Source of the DNA: Lateolabrax maculatus
Taxonomy: Eukaryota > Chordata > Actinopteri > Acropomatiformes > Lateolabracidae
Reading direction: 5' to 3'
Assembly (NCBI GenBank): GCA_031216445.1
Contig: CM062199.1
Coordinates: 2,304,501 to 2,368,500, forward strand
Length of the DNA stretch: 64,000 nt
Of the stretch, positions 10,442 through 24,295 are shown piece after piece. Both the position numbers and the translations under genes were made by a program. Under the pieces are notes generated by a model. The model was not told the origin of the DNA. It saw only the letters and a program-made list of their open reading frames with translations, and ran no database searches. The stretch's first letter is position 1, and each line of letters starts with the position of its first letter.

Positions 10442-13400
10442 CTCTTGTTTTAATTTGCTGTTAAAAGCAAACGCATGCCTTCCTGTCGTCTTGATGAATT
10501 CAGGATTATGTACATTTCCACAGCACTAATTCCAGCGTCAAATCACACTGACTGTGCTGATATGAGTTTCTCTTTTTAAAAGAAATTCTCTCCTCAATCA
10601 CAAGTTAATTCCAGTTAGTGCTACTTTGCCGAGCATTGCACCAGTCAAAAATACTCAACACAAATGTTTTACATTACAATCTGTCCAGCAGCTCAAAGAT
10701 CATAAATATATCCTTTTTTGGAAAGCTTTTAATGTGAAACACATGCAGGAAGTTGAGTTTCATTAAAAGTTGAAAGAAACAGTAGTAGTAGAAGCAAGTG
10801 AATGAAAACAGCATTTCTGTTGTGGTAAAGTGACTTGCCTCTGTGGAAATGCACATTATACAGAATTAACCATGTGCAAGATTATAATACAAATTCCAAC
10901 CCCCTCAATGTCTACAGGCCTTTGTCTGACTATAATTTGAGACTCTACCATTATTACTGGTTTTTATTTGAGAAATTACAGTATACAGTAACTGTTAACA
11001 ATGCACCGAACACCCACTGCTTCATCAGCTCAGTTGTGCCACCAGACAACACAGCACTCACAGCAGTGATCCGCTCTACTCAGAGCTGCGTTTCCTTCCA
11101 GACAGAAAACAAAAAAAAACCTTCTTCAGACAGCCACTGACCCTGGAAATAACACTGTTTTATATTTTCTTCTTCTTTCTTTTGTCCCCAGCTACAAATC
11201 GAGCAGAAGTAATTTGATTTAGCCATGAGCATTTGCCATCGATTGTCTGGCCCGCTGGACGCTCCGGTCAAGTGTTTGTCCAAACAGCAAGAGACTGAAT
11301 AACCCAGGGAGAGTGTGTGTGTGTGTGTGAGTGAGTGGGTGTGTGTGACAGACAGAGACAGAGAGAGAGAGTAAAAGAGTGATGATGGTGAAAAAGTCAA
11401 GATGAACTCCACAGAAGGACCTAAAGCAATGATCCCTGATCTGTGCTTATAAAAAACTTGACAGACGTTGCAGGAGGCGGCCAAGTTCAGCCAAGCAAAG
11501 TTAATGCAAAATGGTCCGTATATGATGTTGTGACACTAACTTCACTTAATTTAATGTAACAGTCAGAAGTAAAGTTTTCTCATTCTGTACGGAAGTTCAA
11601 GTCCAACTATTTGTGTTTCGTTGTTAACATTCACAATATGTGTGTAATATAAGTAATTCACTTTTTTTTACATTTTAACAAGAAAAATGGAGCTTATTCA
11701 AACACCTGCTTCACATATTTCTTTTTAACGCTACTATCTGATATTGCTGCTGCTAACTGCCATTCAGAAGCCAACAGCCACCAACGCAGCACAAGCTGAT
11801 TCATGAACTATTAGTTAAACATACCACTAGGCTTTAAAAATGTAATTTGTTATTTAATGTGCTATACTTGCACTGATAACAGAACAATCGGGCTTTCACA
11901 CCAAATATGCAAGCACAGTTCAACCAGTTTTTGCAAATAACTGGATACATAACATGTCTGTGTCAAATTTGACTGATTTGACTGCAAAGAAGAATACAAA
12001 ATGGAGTTTTGTGTAGCAAGGATTCTGAGGATTATGAGTAAAAAAACAAAAACGTTTGCGACAGCTTGAGAGTTTGTGTGCACGAGGCCGGGGAGATAAA
12101 GGGCCTATTTTGTGTGTTGATCTGCCTAACATTAGAATCTGACTTTCATTTTGGCGGGGATCCACCATGTCACCCATACTCATGACAGCTGGTCCACAAC
12201 AACGTTGTCAATATATAAAAGGTCCACAGTGAGTGAAATAATGCTCAGGTATTAACCTGGAGTTTAATTATTTGGCTGCTTAGACATCATGGCTTTGCAT
12301 TAGAATATTATGTGTCACCAGTAGGTCCAGCCCCACTGTGACCTCAGCACTTCCTCTGTGATTCGGTCACACTGGCGGTACTCTGAGCTTTGCTTTGGCC
12401 CTGTGCTGTTCTGTTATTTGTGCTTGGATCTCTGTTTGGGCAGGATTGGCTGATGTCTTGAATTGAGCTGTTATGCCAAGATCAGTTGTTTCTGCCATCG
12501 GGAGTCAACTATTTTTCACAACTCTATATCACAGATTGTTTTAACACAATAGTAAAAGTCCTTTACTAGGAAAACTCCTGTACAGATCCATGAAGTGAAG
12601 CAATTTTCCTTTTCTTGTTTGGATGACAAGAATGAGAACTGAGTATTTGGCATGAGCAGTGATACTCTGAGCCAAAGACTGGTCTGCCTGAGTGAGCTCT
12701 GAGAAGAACAGTGTGAAAACATCCTGCAGCAATAAGCCAGTAGTACCAAACAATGCAAACAAAAATGAGGATCTAGTTTATGACCACTTTTACATGTCAC
12801 AAAAGATATTGTGTGTCTTAGCAATAGGCTAATACAATTAAATAAAATCACACACCTCTTCACAGTAGACCTGGCAGATAAAAGAAGAATTTGTTGACTT
12901 CCTCCTCCTCCTTTCCTCCGCCCTTTTAACTGTGAGCCAGTAAGGGAAGGCCGGCCCTGAGCCCTGAGCCTGCCGCTGATATGTGACATCAAGGTGAACT
13001 CCTGCCTGCTCCACCAGGAATACCAGGCCTATTAAAAGAGAAAAGAGCCGAGGGCCAAACTGTCTGTTTCTTTTTTTAGCCCGTCGCCCTCCAGAGGATC
13101 GGCTTACAAAGCAAGAAGCAAGGAGAGGGAGAGAGAGCGAGGCAAACTGAGAAAGAAGATAGAGACAGATGGAGGGAAAAGCACTACTTTGATTTCCAAA
13201 ATGAATTTCATTTCTCATTTCTGCCCAACGTGTTGACATAAACTGAGGTAAAATGTTGAAAACCCCAAAGCTAGAGTGAGACTTTTTGTTTTTTTTATTA
13301 TAGGGGCAGGCACCGCATTCACACCGTATTGTTTGTGTAGGACCTTTTATTTTCCTTTCTCTTTTTTTCCTTTCTTTCTAGGCTATGGCAGCCATAGCCA

Positions 13401-13495
13401 ATTGGTTAGACCTTATCGGTCAATTGTTTGTGGATCTGTTGGTAATGCCTCAGGGCTCCAGTAGGGGGATCACGCCCCTCTCCTTCACTCAATAC
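10439..13495. other. Non-coding stretch
   Basis: About 3 kb with no recognised gene. Minus-strand frames of 134 codons (11080-11484) and 158 codons (12516-12992) have no domain; the first crosses a microsatellite. A pyrimidine-rich tract lies near 13345-13380. Confidence 0.45.
11313..11371. repeat. Compound GT / GAGT / GA microsatellite
   Basis: (GT)n at 11313-11329, then GAGTGAGTGG, a second short GT run at 11339-11347 and a GACAGA/(GA)n purine block ending near 11371. Confidence 0.85.
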
Positions 13496-13925
13496 TAGTG
13501 ATGAGCAAAGCAATTCTTTTCAGTGTACCGAATCACTAGAATCTGTTCATTAAAAAGATTTGTTCAAAAGATTTGTCACAGAATCCTTCAGTGTTTGACC
13601 GGAGCTCTGACTGTGTAGTAACTCACTAAACTGAAACACGGCTGAACGCTTTATATTCCTCATGCAGTTCATATTGCATGTTTCACCACACACTGTAAAC
13701 TGGCACAAGGTCAACAAGATTGACTTATTTTCAATGTAATGCTATGCACTCTGTTGTATTTTAGATGATGTGTTGCCTTGTATGTAATTTTACTGCGTTT
13801 ATCTCTTACTGCTCCAAATTGCTCAACTTAGAAATGAACAGATCGTATCAGGATGATTCAGTTCAGCTCGTTCACCCGAAAGATTTGTTCTTTTGAAGGA
13901 AACGTTCGCAAGCGACCCATCACTA
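13496..13925. mobile_element. Non-autonomous hAT-like element (MITE), about 430 bp
   Basis: The left end is TAGTGATGAGCAAAGC at 13496 and the right end is AAGCGACCCATCACTA, finishing at 13925. The reverse complement of the right end starts TAGTGATGGGTCGCTT, so the terminal inverted repeat begins TAGTGATG(A/G)G. The flanking octamers CTCAATAC (left) and CTCAGTAA (right) agree at 6 of 8 positions, consistent with an aged 8-bp target-site duplication as made by hAT transposases. Near each end there are related subterminal blocks such as AAAAGATTTGTTC and GAAAGATTTGTTC. No transposase ORF is present, so it would have been mobilised in trans. The element looks old and inactive. Confidence 0.7.
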
Positions 13926-16900
13926 CTCAGTAATATGTTCTGTACTGGTATTTTGTTTAAGAGTTTATGGTTAACTGTGTAGATGTGTAGAGTATAGAAG
14001 TAAAGTGGTACTATGACCAGAAAAAACAGAAAAGGGCTGTGGTTTTCACTTTTGCTCAAAATGTAGAAAAACTACAACAACCAGAATGCCATGGGCTCAT
14101 TGCCATCCAAACGTCTGCTCCTACTGGATAGGCTTGTCCACATGACAATAGACAACATGGCGGACAGGCTGTTTTGAGTTTGGAGCGGTGATGAGCTGCT
14201 CCTCTCTCGAGGTGACTGTCAGTGGCACTGCAGACCTAGAGCTGCCAAAAGACCTTTTATCTTCAGCCTGCAGCTCTAAACTTTTCACTATATGCAAAAG
14301 GAAGCATCTATTGTACGCCTTCATTTCGGCTTATCGACAGACTTTTTACTGTTTTAACATTGTTTCTGTCATTTAAGTCATCTATGGGCAGAAACAAACA
14401 GGAAGTGGGCCAGAAGGTAGACATGTCCTCATAATACCTGTGTGCAGGGTAAGTGTGCATGTGTCTGTACTTGGCCCCAGGAAGTGCTGCTCGTTGCTTT
14501 CATATTTTAACCCTTATTTATCTGTGGAAAGTCACCTTTTATTTTTAAATCCGAACCACATAACCACACCAGGACCTGCGCAGTACAATCTGTATTTTGC
14601 TGGTGACCCCCGAGCAGTTGAGGGTTCAGTGCTTTACTCAGTAATGTGTTGAAGGATTGAAGAGTGTTAATCTATTGCTTTCCTCACCCAGATTTCCCCA
14701 GTTGTCCTGGGATTGAAGTTAGTGACTTCACACCTGCTCCTCTGATCTCTATGTCACATTTTAGTCCCTGAACTATGCAGACACTCATCCAGCCTGTGTT
14801 TTTGTTGGTTCTTTCACTCTGCCATGCAGCATGGGGTCGTCTCATACTCCTCGATATGGGACACCTGCCAACACTCCTGTCTCTCAGTGGATCCACGTTG
14901 CTTATTTTCACCTCCGAATGAGGAAGAGAGTCCATGCACATCTCTGCTACATTTCCCCCAAGGCTGCTTTCGGATTGTACTTGCACAAGCAGCCTGAGTC
15001 ACTGTGTATCACCGCTCACTGGCTCTAATCACCTTTTCTCAGCAGGACTGGAGTGACTTGGGGGGTGACTAAGGGCAAAAGAGCAAGATGCCAGAGAGTC
15101 TCCTACTTGCCAACTTTGAATTAATAATTTAGTGTCCAATTGCAATCCATGTTCCTAATGAATAAGATAAGATCTTAGTGTAGTGACCTGTGTAGTACTA
15201 CTCTGTCTTATTCATTGGGAGACACAGAGAAGAGGGCAGAGGTCTGCACAATGGATCTGTCAGAGAGAAGACAGTGAGACTGGAGTTCAATGATAGTGGC
15301 TCTTTAGAGGATATCTTCTTTTCTTTACTTTTTTATTTTCTTTCTGTGTGGGCGTCTATGGCAACCCATAGAAGCAGCTGCCTAGTTTTTATAAGAAAAT
15401 AACTTAGTGAAAGCATGGCCTGTGTTTCATTTTGTTTTCCTCTTACCAATCAGTAGAGTGACCCGTTGACCTCATTCTGAAGCTGTGGCAGCAGTTGCAA
15501 GGAGAAGTTATTTTTCACAACATCTAAAGAAAATGCAAATTTAAGAGTCGTTACCACTGCAAGTCCTGGGTGGATCCAGGGGCGGGGCGACAGGGCCACT
15601 GGCCCCTGAAGTGCACACGTCATAGTTAGGTTGATTTCACTCGCAAAATCCACTTCAAACGCATCTTCTACTATGAAACCTGCACAAGAGACTATGGAAG
15701 GGACCTAACTACCTGTACAACCTGTGTAACCTGCTAACGTTAAGTAACTCTGGACATCACCCAAGCAAAAAGTAAAGTGCATGTAACAGAGTAAATGTAA
15801 CTTGCAACTAATGGCCTTTGACTCTACCATAAATATGAAAATTGGGGGAGTGTTCGCCGTTTATCAAAAAAGCCTGGAAGGTGGTGTCTTCCAGGTTGAT
15901 AATAGCCCCCATCCACAGTATTAGAGGGCTCACCAAATGGTTTAACAAGTATAAAAATTATTTGAAGGTAGCAGGTCTCAACCCAACTGAACACCTTGGG
16001 CAGATTTTGGTAATATAATTTGTTATGAAATCCAGGAGAATTGCTCATTATGTATTTGTGACTCCTGACATTTAAAACCCATCCATGGTTACATTAAAAG
16101 GATAGATCCTACTCTACATTTCCTCTATAGGCGATCCTCCTTGCGCCACCTTCATATCAAACTATCCCATTACTAACTTATCCATTCATTTATGTATGTA
16201 GTACCATTTTACCCTGTGGAGATACCGACTTTACTGCTCGCATTCTCACTCGTTGCAGATTGTCATTTTTTGTCCACTTCAGAGCAAACTTTACATGTTT
16301 AGTGCCACAACCAATAACACTCTTAAAATATCTAATTTGTCAGTACTGTATGTCCTTTGCACCATCAGCCGTTTACCAACTGAACATTAAAGCCTCTAGG
16401 GAGAGATACATGTGTCAGCCAAACCAACTGTCTAACTCTTAAACTGGTAATTTTCCCCCATAAATCCCCAGTGCTTTGCATCACCTAGAAATGCTGCGAT
16501 ACTGTTGTAGTGTTGTTGCAGCTCGTGGGAAAGCAAGGACAGACTGACCTGTTGTTCAGCTGCTGTTAGCATCCCCAGCTTTGCCCCCAGGGACAGAGCT
16601 GAGGATTACAACCAGGACACAGAAAACTACACTCACAGCAGACAGGCACAGTGAGGCAAGGAGCACTGCATCATACCGTACTCTGCCAATGGGCTTAGTC
16701 ACAGACATATGTATATGCTCACTCACCCGTGCTCACACTCTCGCTGTTCAGCAGAAAAACAGACGTACGTGCAAGACGCTTAAAGACTGAAACAGATACA
16801 TGAGACGTACACACAAATACACACACCTTTACACTGCCGTGCTTCCGAGAGCCTTTCACTAAGATGCTGTTTACTCTTTATTGAGCAAGGTCCTAATAAT

Positions 16901-19429
16901 GGCGCTTTTTTTCTTCTTAGGGTGACAATTACTACTCATGTTAATTATTCAATTCTTCTTGTAGAGTGTTTATTCTAGAGAGGAAACATAAAATACATGA
17001 AATTGTAATTAAATTAGACTAGCAGACACCACCTCCATCCTCTCTGACCTCGTTATAAGTTAGGTCACCGTTCATGTACTTTAGTTGGCAAAAGCCAGAA
17101 GCAACCACAACACAGGGCGACTTATTATATCACACTGGAATTTAAGCACTCGTGGATCTTTACATTTTAGTCTCTATACAAATGGCTACCTTTCATTTCA
17201 GCCACCTCCATCTTAATCCTTGTCTTTAGTCTTGAAGCTGCAGTTCGATCATTTTGTTGGCACATACAGAATAAAGGTGATCAGGCTTCACATGGTTTCG
17301 ACTAAGATGCGTCACCCAGCACTTTGGCTTTTTCCCCTTTATTCACAGACGCTTCCGTCCAGATACTGACCATTTTTAGTAAATGGTTGTAAAAAATGAA
17401 AACATCTGACGGGAATTTAGTGGAATAAACAAATCTTTTTTCATTAACTTAACATAAATATTTATTTTTTACCAATTACCAGTTAGTTCAACTTAAAATT
17501 TCTATTGTTCAAATTGAAGACCACATCAAACATGTTCTCAGAAAACTGCCACCAGTTAAAACCATATTGATTGTGAAAAATACAAACCACCTCAAGACAG
17601 CACATGATGATAAATGCATGTGGCTATGGCAACTATGACTACGCATGAACTATGGCAGAATCAATCAAAAATGCCAAAACGTGGTTTAACATGTCTGCTC
17701 AGCGCTACAACTGTAACAGTAAAATATATGTAAGCAACAAACATACAATCAAGTATCGCCATTTCACTCGTTAAAAAGCAGCATGAAATACCATCGATGT
17801 AGTCACTGCGTCCTGCACTGAATGTTGTTCACCAGCCCAGGTGGCTCCATGTAAATTACACATGTCAATTATTTCTCTTCCTCATTTGGAAAATGTTATT
17901 TTTTATTATTATTATAGTGAAACATCCATCCAAATGAACAGGTTTTTCCTGTATTGGTACCTACTGCAATTGATGCAGTTGATTTGTGTCGATTACACAT
18001 TACAAGGAAAGCTGAGGGAAGAGCAGCATTTCACAGTTGGACCTTTTACTGTCAGTGACATAACAAGCATCGGAGTCAGCCACATGAGAATGAACAACAA
18101 TAGGGAAGCCATTGACAGTTATTGATGACACGTCTAGCGGCTGATGAAAAGGCCACCAAAACAATTAACACCTATGTGGATATAAATTCACAGTTTTGAG
18201 TGTCATGTGGCTTTAACTGCTGTATGAGTCGATGGATCCTGAACTTTAACCCCAAATATGGAGCCTAAAAGTGTTCCTATTAAATAAATAAATATGAACA
18301 TCAATACACGTGTGTGTGTGTATATATAAAGCTCTTAAATCATTTAAGAAATAATTCAAACTAAAATGTTATTTTTAACATTCTGATTTTCATATTGACG
18401 TTTTATTTTGTATTTATATTTCAAAGTACCCTTTCGCAAAAGTCTGTTTTTACCTCATATTGCCAGTTACACTTTTGGGCTCCATATATGCAAAGAAAGG
18501 GCCATAAATTATCTGTGTATCCTTGAAGAAAACACACATATTACAAATACAAACAAATGCCCGCTAAGTATGGACTACATACACAGACTTACCGTGGACT
18601 CACCCATGTGTGTAAGTATTGTACTGAACAGAGATTTCTATGGAGGCTTGTAAAAGAGTCCATTAATTAGACTGCCAGTTTCAATCCATGTCCAGCTTTT
18701 TCAATTAGGGTAATTGTAACCCTCACAGAGAAAAGGCCAACTTGCTTGTTAAATTAGACCTTTTCCATATACTTTACTGTTGAACAACCCTCCATGAGTT
18801 AAATCATTGGATACATGCTTAAGTTAGCCAATTAATACTATTTATATTTAGAGGTTAACAAATATCCCTGACTAACAGCGAATCTGGCAAGCCTGTTGAG
18901 CGTAACATTGGTGTCTTAGTACATACATCCAACAATCAGTCAGCAAAATGTGGAACTAGAGACGGAAACTGAAAAACGATGAGCAGATCTGCAGCTCAGG
19001 ATATTGTAATGCACTTCCAGCAGCACTTCCTCTCCAGCCCCTAAAAGTTATGAGAAGAGAGTTGGTGAAGCCTTTGAAGTGATGCTGGTGGGGGAGCTGA
19101 GCAGACTTCCCCTAAAGAGTAGCACAGGATGAATGTACAGTATAGCAGTTGACACAGAGAGCAGCATTCAGCACAGAAATATGCTGTTTGATGTGAAGAA
19201 AGCGGATAAAACGCATGTTTGTGCCTGTACACTGGTAGACTGATATGAGCCTCGGAACGCCAATAGAGAAAATTTGGGATTTTCTTCAAATAGGATCATG
19301 CTCACGCTTAAATATTGCACATTTCCTTCCAAAGTGTAAGCCATCCTACAAACTTTGCCTCTCTTTTCGTCCAGCTTGAGAGTGGAAGGTCACGGTGAGA
19401 CAGGGAAATGAAGGGGCACCACTTGCCCC
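13926..19429. other. Non-coding stretch
   Basis: About 5.5 kb without a recognised gene. A patch at 15580-15610 (GGGGCGGGGCGACAGGGCC, ACTGGCCCC) resembles subterminal words of fish transposons but is too short to assign. The block at 14050-14430 has repeat-like phrasing (AAACTACAACAACCAGAATG) that I could not place. Open frames are all at or below 100 codons. Confidence 0.4.
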
Positions 19430-19580
19430 CGGTGCCCTTGAGCGAGGCACTTAACCCCCGCTGTGGTTGTACTGGGCAGCGTCCCGGTGTGAATGTGTAT
19501 ACATTTGTGAGCGTGTAGCAGGCCAAGAAGGCATTTGTTTTCACTCAACCAACCCAGATAAATAAAGGTAAAAGGCTAAA
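19430..19580 (+). repeat. Dispersed repeat fragment ('CCTTGAGCAAGGCACTTAACCC' family)
   Basis: TGCCCTTGAGCGAGGCACTT, AACCCCCGCTGTGG, GTGTGAATGTGTATACATTT and the tail CCCAGATAAATAAAGG match, in order, a widespread fish interspersed repeat whose 3' part ends in ATAAATAAAGGTTAAA. The middle is shortened relative to the version I remember. Confidence 0.6.
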
Positions 19581-20765
19581 TCAGTTTGATTGGCAGCTCT
19601 CTCCTTCCCTCAGACATGTAACTGCTTGAATTGACTTCACCATGAGCTGAGCTTGTAATTTTAAAAACACAAAAGCAAGCAACATTGTTTCAGAAAAACC
19701 TCTGATAGTAGAGAGATATTTCTCAGATGGTAAAAAACGGCCCCAGTGATGTTACCGCTGTGATTGTGAAAGGTCAAATCAGCATCACAACTGACTCAGA
19801 GGATGCTGAAACATGGTGAGTTGGAGGTGACAACGAAGCAAACAACTATAACAACTCAACATTCTGCTGATAGTAAGTGGATTTACTATCTTTCCCAAGG
19901 TCAAGAATGAACTTTCACACTCTCTGTTCATGCCTTCTGCCTCGTTGTTCTTGTTTTTGTGATGTTGCCACGTTCCCAGATCCCAACACTTAACTTGGTG
20001 CGTCCAGTGTTATTGTTACCGATAGGAATGGAAAATAAGAACCTGGTTCTTAAAAATCTAAAGAATCCTTCAATGACCATGCGGTGCATTTGCACTACAA
20101 ACATGATATAAGACACAGTATGAAGACATCATTTAAAGAATAAATAATAAAGGGCAGAAAGGAAAGCAGTGTTTTTAACTGTCCCAACAGGCGTAGTGTT
20201 GACCAGCTCAGATGAACCCGGTGTGAGGTCCCTATCCCCACCGCCGTTTACAGTCATGTTTAATTCAAAGGAAACATCCTTTATTTATTTGCTCCCTCCT
20301 CTCTAAAGTGTCTTCATATTTTTTCTGCAAATTTTTCCCTACTGACCTTCAACCCATCTTCTCCCTCTCTCAATTTCTCTCGCTCTCTCTCTCTCTAACG
20401 CACACGCAAGGCTGCACACACTCTTTCCTCTGCCCTTTCCCTCCTCCCAACACTTTCCCTCCTCTTTAAGTAGAGATTGCTGTCTGAAAGCGATGAGGCC
20501 TGACCGAGACGTCTTGGGAAATCAAAGCGGCTCCCCTCCTGCTGTACCGATGCGAAACACACGCGCAAACGCACACTTTGAGTAAACTGAAAACCACAGA
20601 AGACAATCAGGAGTTACAGTGAGCTGGGGTTGCAGCGCGCAGATTAGAAGAATCACAGTTCAAGAGGGGGAAACCTGACAAAAGCCTGGCAAAAGAAGAA
20701 AAAAGACACAAGAAAAATCCTACATGCAAACTTTCAAAGAGTGAAGAGTGAAGCAGCAGTACATG
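19581..20765. other. Non-coding stretch
   Basis: At 20010-20060, TACCGATAGGAATGG followed by AATAAGAACCTGGTTCTT resembles an internal part of a fish hAT element. The match is short. A pyrimidine-rich tract (CTCTCTCAATTTCTCTCGCT and following) lies at 20360-20400. No gene is seen. Confidence 0.35.

Positions 20766-20835
<70 letters not shown>
20766..20835. repeat. Interrupted (CA)n microsatellite, about 70 bp
   Basis: Two long CA runs are separated by TCACATA. The interruption suggests an older, more stable allele. The 160-codon minus-strand open frame across it is an artefact of the repeat. Confidence 0.96.
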
Positions 20836-20838
<3 letters not shown>

Positions 20839-22122
20839 ACAGCCTGTAGAAGTGCAGATGTAATACCCTCCCACAACCAGTGATCCTGTTGGTTGTGATG
20901 TTGCAGCACTTCCAAGAAATGCCTGAAGTGTTTCTTTTTTTCTCCATTCAGCAGACTGTGAGACACTTCCTCAGAGAGAGCAACTTTCTCTATGCATGAC
21001 TCTGAATGCAACGCAGTCATTCGCTGCGTGTACAATCGCTGAGCAACGGGGAACAAACTGTGCTGAAAGTGTGCACATGATTGATTCAAGCATTGGAAAC
21101 CATATATTTGCTAGTTAAAGCGGGACTGAACGTAATGTGAAAAACCCAGACTTCTTGTCAACCTAAAACAAAGTGTGAGGCGACAGTGGCAGACCTCTGA
21201 AATTCATCCAATTTGCCCAAATAAATTCTGTTATCGACTTTGATATTAACTTCAACTGGCCAATGTAGTTTAAAGCAAACATTACTCAAACAGCAGAAAA
21301 TGGTGCATTTGTTGGGGACTATTTTCAGCTACAGATTACAACACATTTGGTGTTCTGAGGAGATTTTACAGGACCAGGATGGTGTCTGTTATGTGTGTTC
21401 AGTCATCATGAAAAACGTGAAGTTCACAGCTCCTGGTAACCGCTGCCACAGCTTCATTGTTACCTGGGTGTGCTCCAAAACTCAGCCATAAACAAAATAC
21501 CACATGTACTAACATCATTAACAAGCAGACACACGGCTTGTTGTGAAAGGTGCTGCAGTGATTCTGTCAACAATGGCTGTGATGGAATTAGTGTTTACCA
21601 CAGCATCTCCACTATCTGATGCTATTTAATTATAAGCTGATGGAGATTCAACATCATACCTGCTGCCTCAAATGCTGCCTACACTACTTTTTTAGCAACT
21701 TTCCCCACCCACAAGCAGCACACCAGCATGGCCAAATGGAGCTCACCACTGAAATTGAAGTCGGCAGGAAGGCTACGTCACTTGTGACTACGGGAAAACA
21801 AAACAAAATTCCCCTCTCTTCCAAACATCTCAACGGACGTCAGACAGTGTGATTATCAGGCCGGGACTATGTTGGAGAGTGTAAATAAACTGCAGTAGCC
21901 ATGTCCCTTTTGTACTGAAAGATGTCACCCAGTGTGAGGTGCTTTTGTTTGTTTTCAATCATGTTTGGACAATAATGGAGTCATGGGATTTGTTGTTAGT
22001 AACAAAAATACTGAATATCACCAGACTTATCCTTCAATAGTAGCTTGAGATATTTATGTAATCACAGTCATCTTTATTTAGTTATTTATATACTTTATGT
22101 ACCTACATTTATATTTACTAAA

Positions 22123-22125
<3 letters not shown>
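20836..22125. other. Non-coding stretch with one repeat-like block
   Basis: The block from about 21308 (TTTGTTGGGGACTATTTTCA, then GCTACAGATTACAACACATT, TGGTGTTC) recurs at 33549 in the same orientation, so at least this part is repetitive. The 83-codon open frame over it is not a gene. Otherwise nothing is recognised. Confidence 0.4.
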
Positions 22126-22179
<54 letters not shown>

Positions 22180-22216
22180 TGGATAGATAGATAGATATAC
22201 AGATATATATGTGTGT
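22126..22216. repeat. Compound (AT)n-(GATA)n-(TG) microsatellite
   Basis: An AT run of about 52 bp continues into GATGGATAGATAGATAGATA, then ATATATATGTGTGTG. AT-GATA compound tracts are common in fish. Confidence 0.95.
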
Positions 22217-23801
22217 GGGGAACCCTTTAAAACATTCCTTGATGGTGAAGGTCACTCTGAGAAAGCTGTACAGCAGCCAAGTCCAGGCGCAGGTACAGAT
22301 CATTCTTGAATGCACAAATTGAGAGTTTTAAAGGTGACTAAATGTTCCCTGGGATAGATTAGCTCCCCGCAGCAAGTCTCAAGTCTCTTTTCAGAGCGCT
22401 CTGAAGTGAACTGAAACCAATGGCCTGCTGGAAGGTAGGAAACGTCTGAAACCTGGTGTGTGCTAAAGTTGTACATGTGATTTGTAAAGGCACCTTCACA
22501 AATCATATTTACTACTTTATTGGTGCCCTGTGGAGTTTTCCACAAGGTGCCATGTGGCGTTTTCTTGTAAACAAACAAAAGTTATGTTTGTATTCAGTGT
22601 TGCTTACTAAAACACATTGTGTGTATCCTTGAGGTATAAAAAAAAGTATTAAACGTGACTGACAACAAAAAGTTAAAGAGATTAGGAGAATCAAAAGAGA
22701 GAATTGATGAACATTATTTCTAAAAATATCTGTACAGAAAATCTAACAGTGTGTTTTTTATACAGAAAAGTAGAAAGTATAGTATAGTAATTCTGAAAAG
22801 TAAAATATTTGAAACAGCAGTGTTCTGGCTGTCTAAGTGTTCCAGTAATAAGTGGGGGAAAAATCAAATCATGGCCATGGAGGTTCTGGGTGATCGAGCA
22901 CCTTAAGGCAGACAGCTTTTAAATTATTTGACCTGTAACCCAGATATGACACAAATAGCGAGAGCAACCCTAAGGGATACATGTACAAAATGCTCCAGTG
23001 ACCCAGGAAACATGACAGTGTGTTGTGGGGTACTTCAGCTGGAGGGCAAAGGCACCAGAGACTCACCAGCTCTGTAACTATATTAATGCATTGAAACAGC
23101 AGCACGGCGTCCCCCCCCCCGCCAGGAGTGGAGACTGATGATAAATGAGGCGAACGCTACAAGAAAAACTACGGCAACACATTTATTTTCATTTCTACGG
23201 TTCCATCAGTTAAAATAATAATAATAACGTTTTGCTCACCTCATTAATTGCTAACATCTTGGATTGCAAAATAAAGGTCTAACGGGGCAAGAAACATGAG
23301 TTCCATTGACTATTTTTCAGCAGATTTGCAAATTGCACATTTCTGCACTAGGCTTCAATATCTGATCATTATGTTAAAAACACTTCAGGCAGGTTTCCCA
23401 GCATGCAGTGCTTAACATGTTCGGTTCAAAGTTATCTTATATTAATCCAAAAGTTGTCCAAATAGCCAAATGTCTGTTAGCGGTTCCAATCTCTACTGTT
23501 GCCTTGGATGTGCAGACAACAATCACTGAATTAGGTTTATTACTCCAGAAGAAGGAGGGTTCAAATTTGATTACATATTAGACGTTCACTCAGAGCGTTC
23601 GGCACCGACCGAGTTCTCACTAAAGATCTGTAAATAAGCAACGCTGGCTGACCAAAAAAACTTCTCAGTTTTGGCATGGCCTCTGTAACACTGCCACTCC
23701 ACACACTGTGTATCTCCCAACACATCACGCCGCTGACTTATCGGACTGACGACTCTATTAAGCTTTAGAGCTGAGAAAGGACCCGACTGTTGTGCAAACA
23801 G

Positions 23802-23805
<4 letters not shown>
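22217..23805. other. Non-coding stretch
   Basis: Contains a C10 run at 23111-23120. Short open frames only. No recognised repeat or gene. Confidence 0.4.

Positions 23806-23843
<38 letters not shown>
23806..23843. repeat. (AC)19 microsatellite
   Basis: A perfect AC run of 19 units. Confidence 0.96.
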
Positions 23844-23846
<3 letters not shown>

Positions 23847-23899
23847 TGAGACGCAGCAGCAGGCTCTCATAATATGGATGACACTTCAATCTAAATACA

Positions 23900-24295
23900 A
23901 GCTAATGAAAGAACCTCCCTGGCACTGAGGACATTATTGACATATAATCCCAGCCCCTGGGAGAGGGAAGCCATCATCCTCCATCCAAGAGCCAATCTAA
24001 ATGGCCTGAAATTTTAATATGACATTTTAGGGAATTGGATTTATGGCGCATCAGCAGAAATTCAGCCGATTGACAGATAAGACTTGTGTGGTGCAGAAAT
24101 GGGCCGGTGCTGGTATTTGTCCCCGTGGCGCAGCGTTCTGCCATCGATTTTCCTGGAGGATTATTATTCCAGTTTCTTCAGCGACTCGAGGCAGGATATG
24201 GGCTGGAGTCTACCTTCCCCTCAGCAAGATCATTCTAATTCATAACCCCTTCCAAATGAGTTATTGACTTGGAGAGGCTTCTCTGCCATTCTCAA
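23900..24295. promoter_or_regulatory. Candidate conserved non-coding element
   Basis: About 400 bp free of simple repeats with words typical of deeply conserved vertebrate elements: GGCCTGAAATTTTAATATGA, GGGAATTGGATTTATGGCGC, CCATCGATTTTCCTGG and GGATTATTATTCCAG. A 74-codon plus-strand frame (24043-24267) runs through it without a recognisable domain. The call rests on sequence texture only. Confidence 0.3.

Noticed and set aside
12516..12992. 158-codon minus-strand open frame
   Set aside because: Low similarity to anything I know, Ser/Leu-rich random composition, and overlapped by another frame on the same strand.
20607..21089. 160-codon minus-strand open frame
   Set aside because: Its core is the translated (CA)n microsatellite (alternating V-C); the frame is open because the repeat lacks stops.
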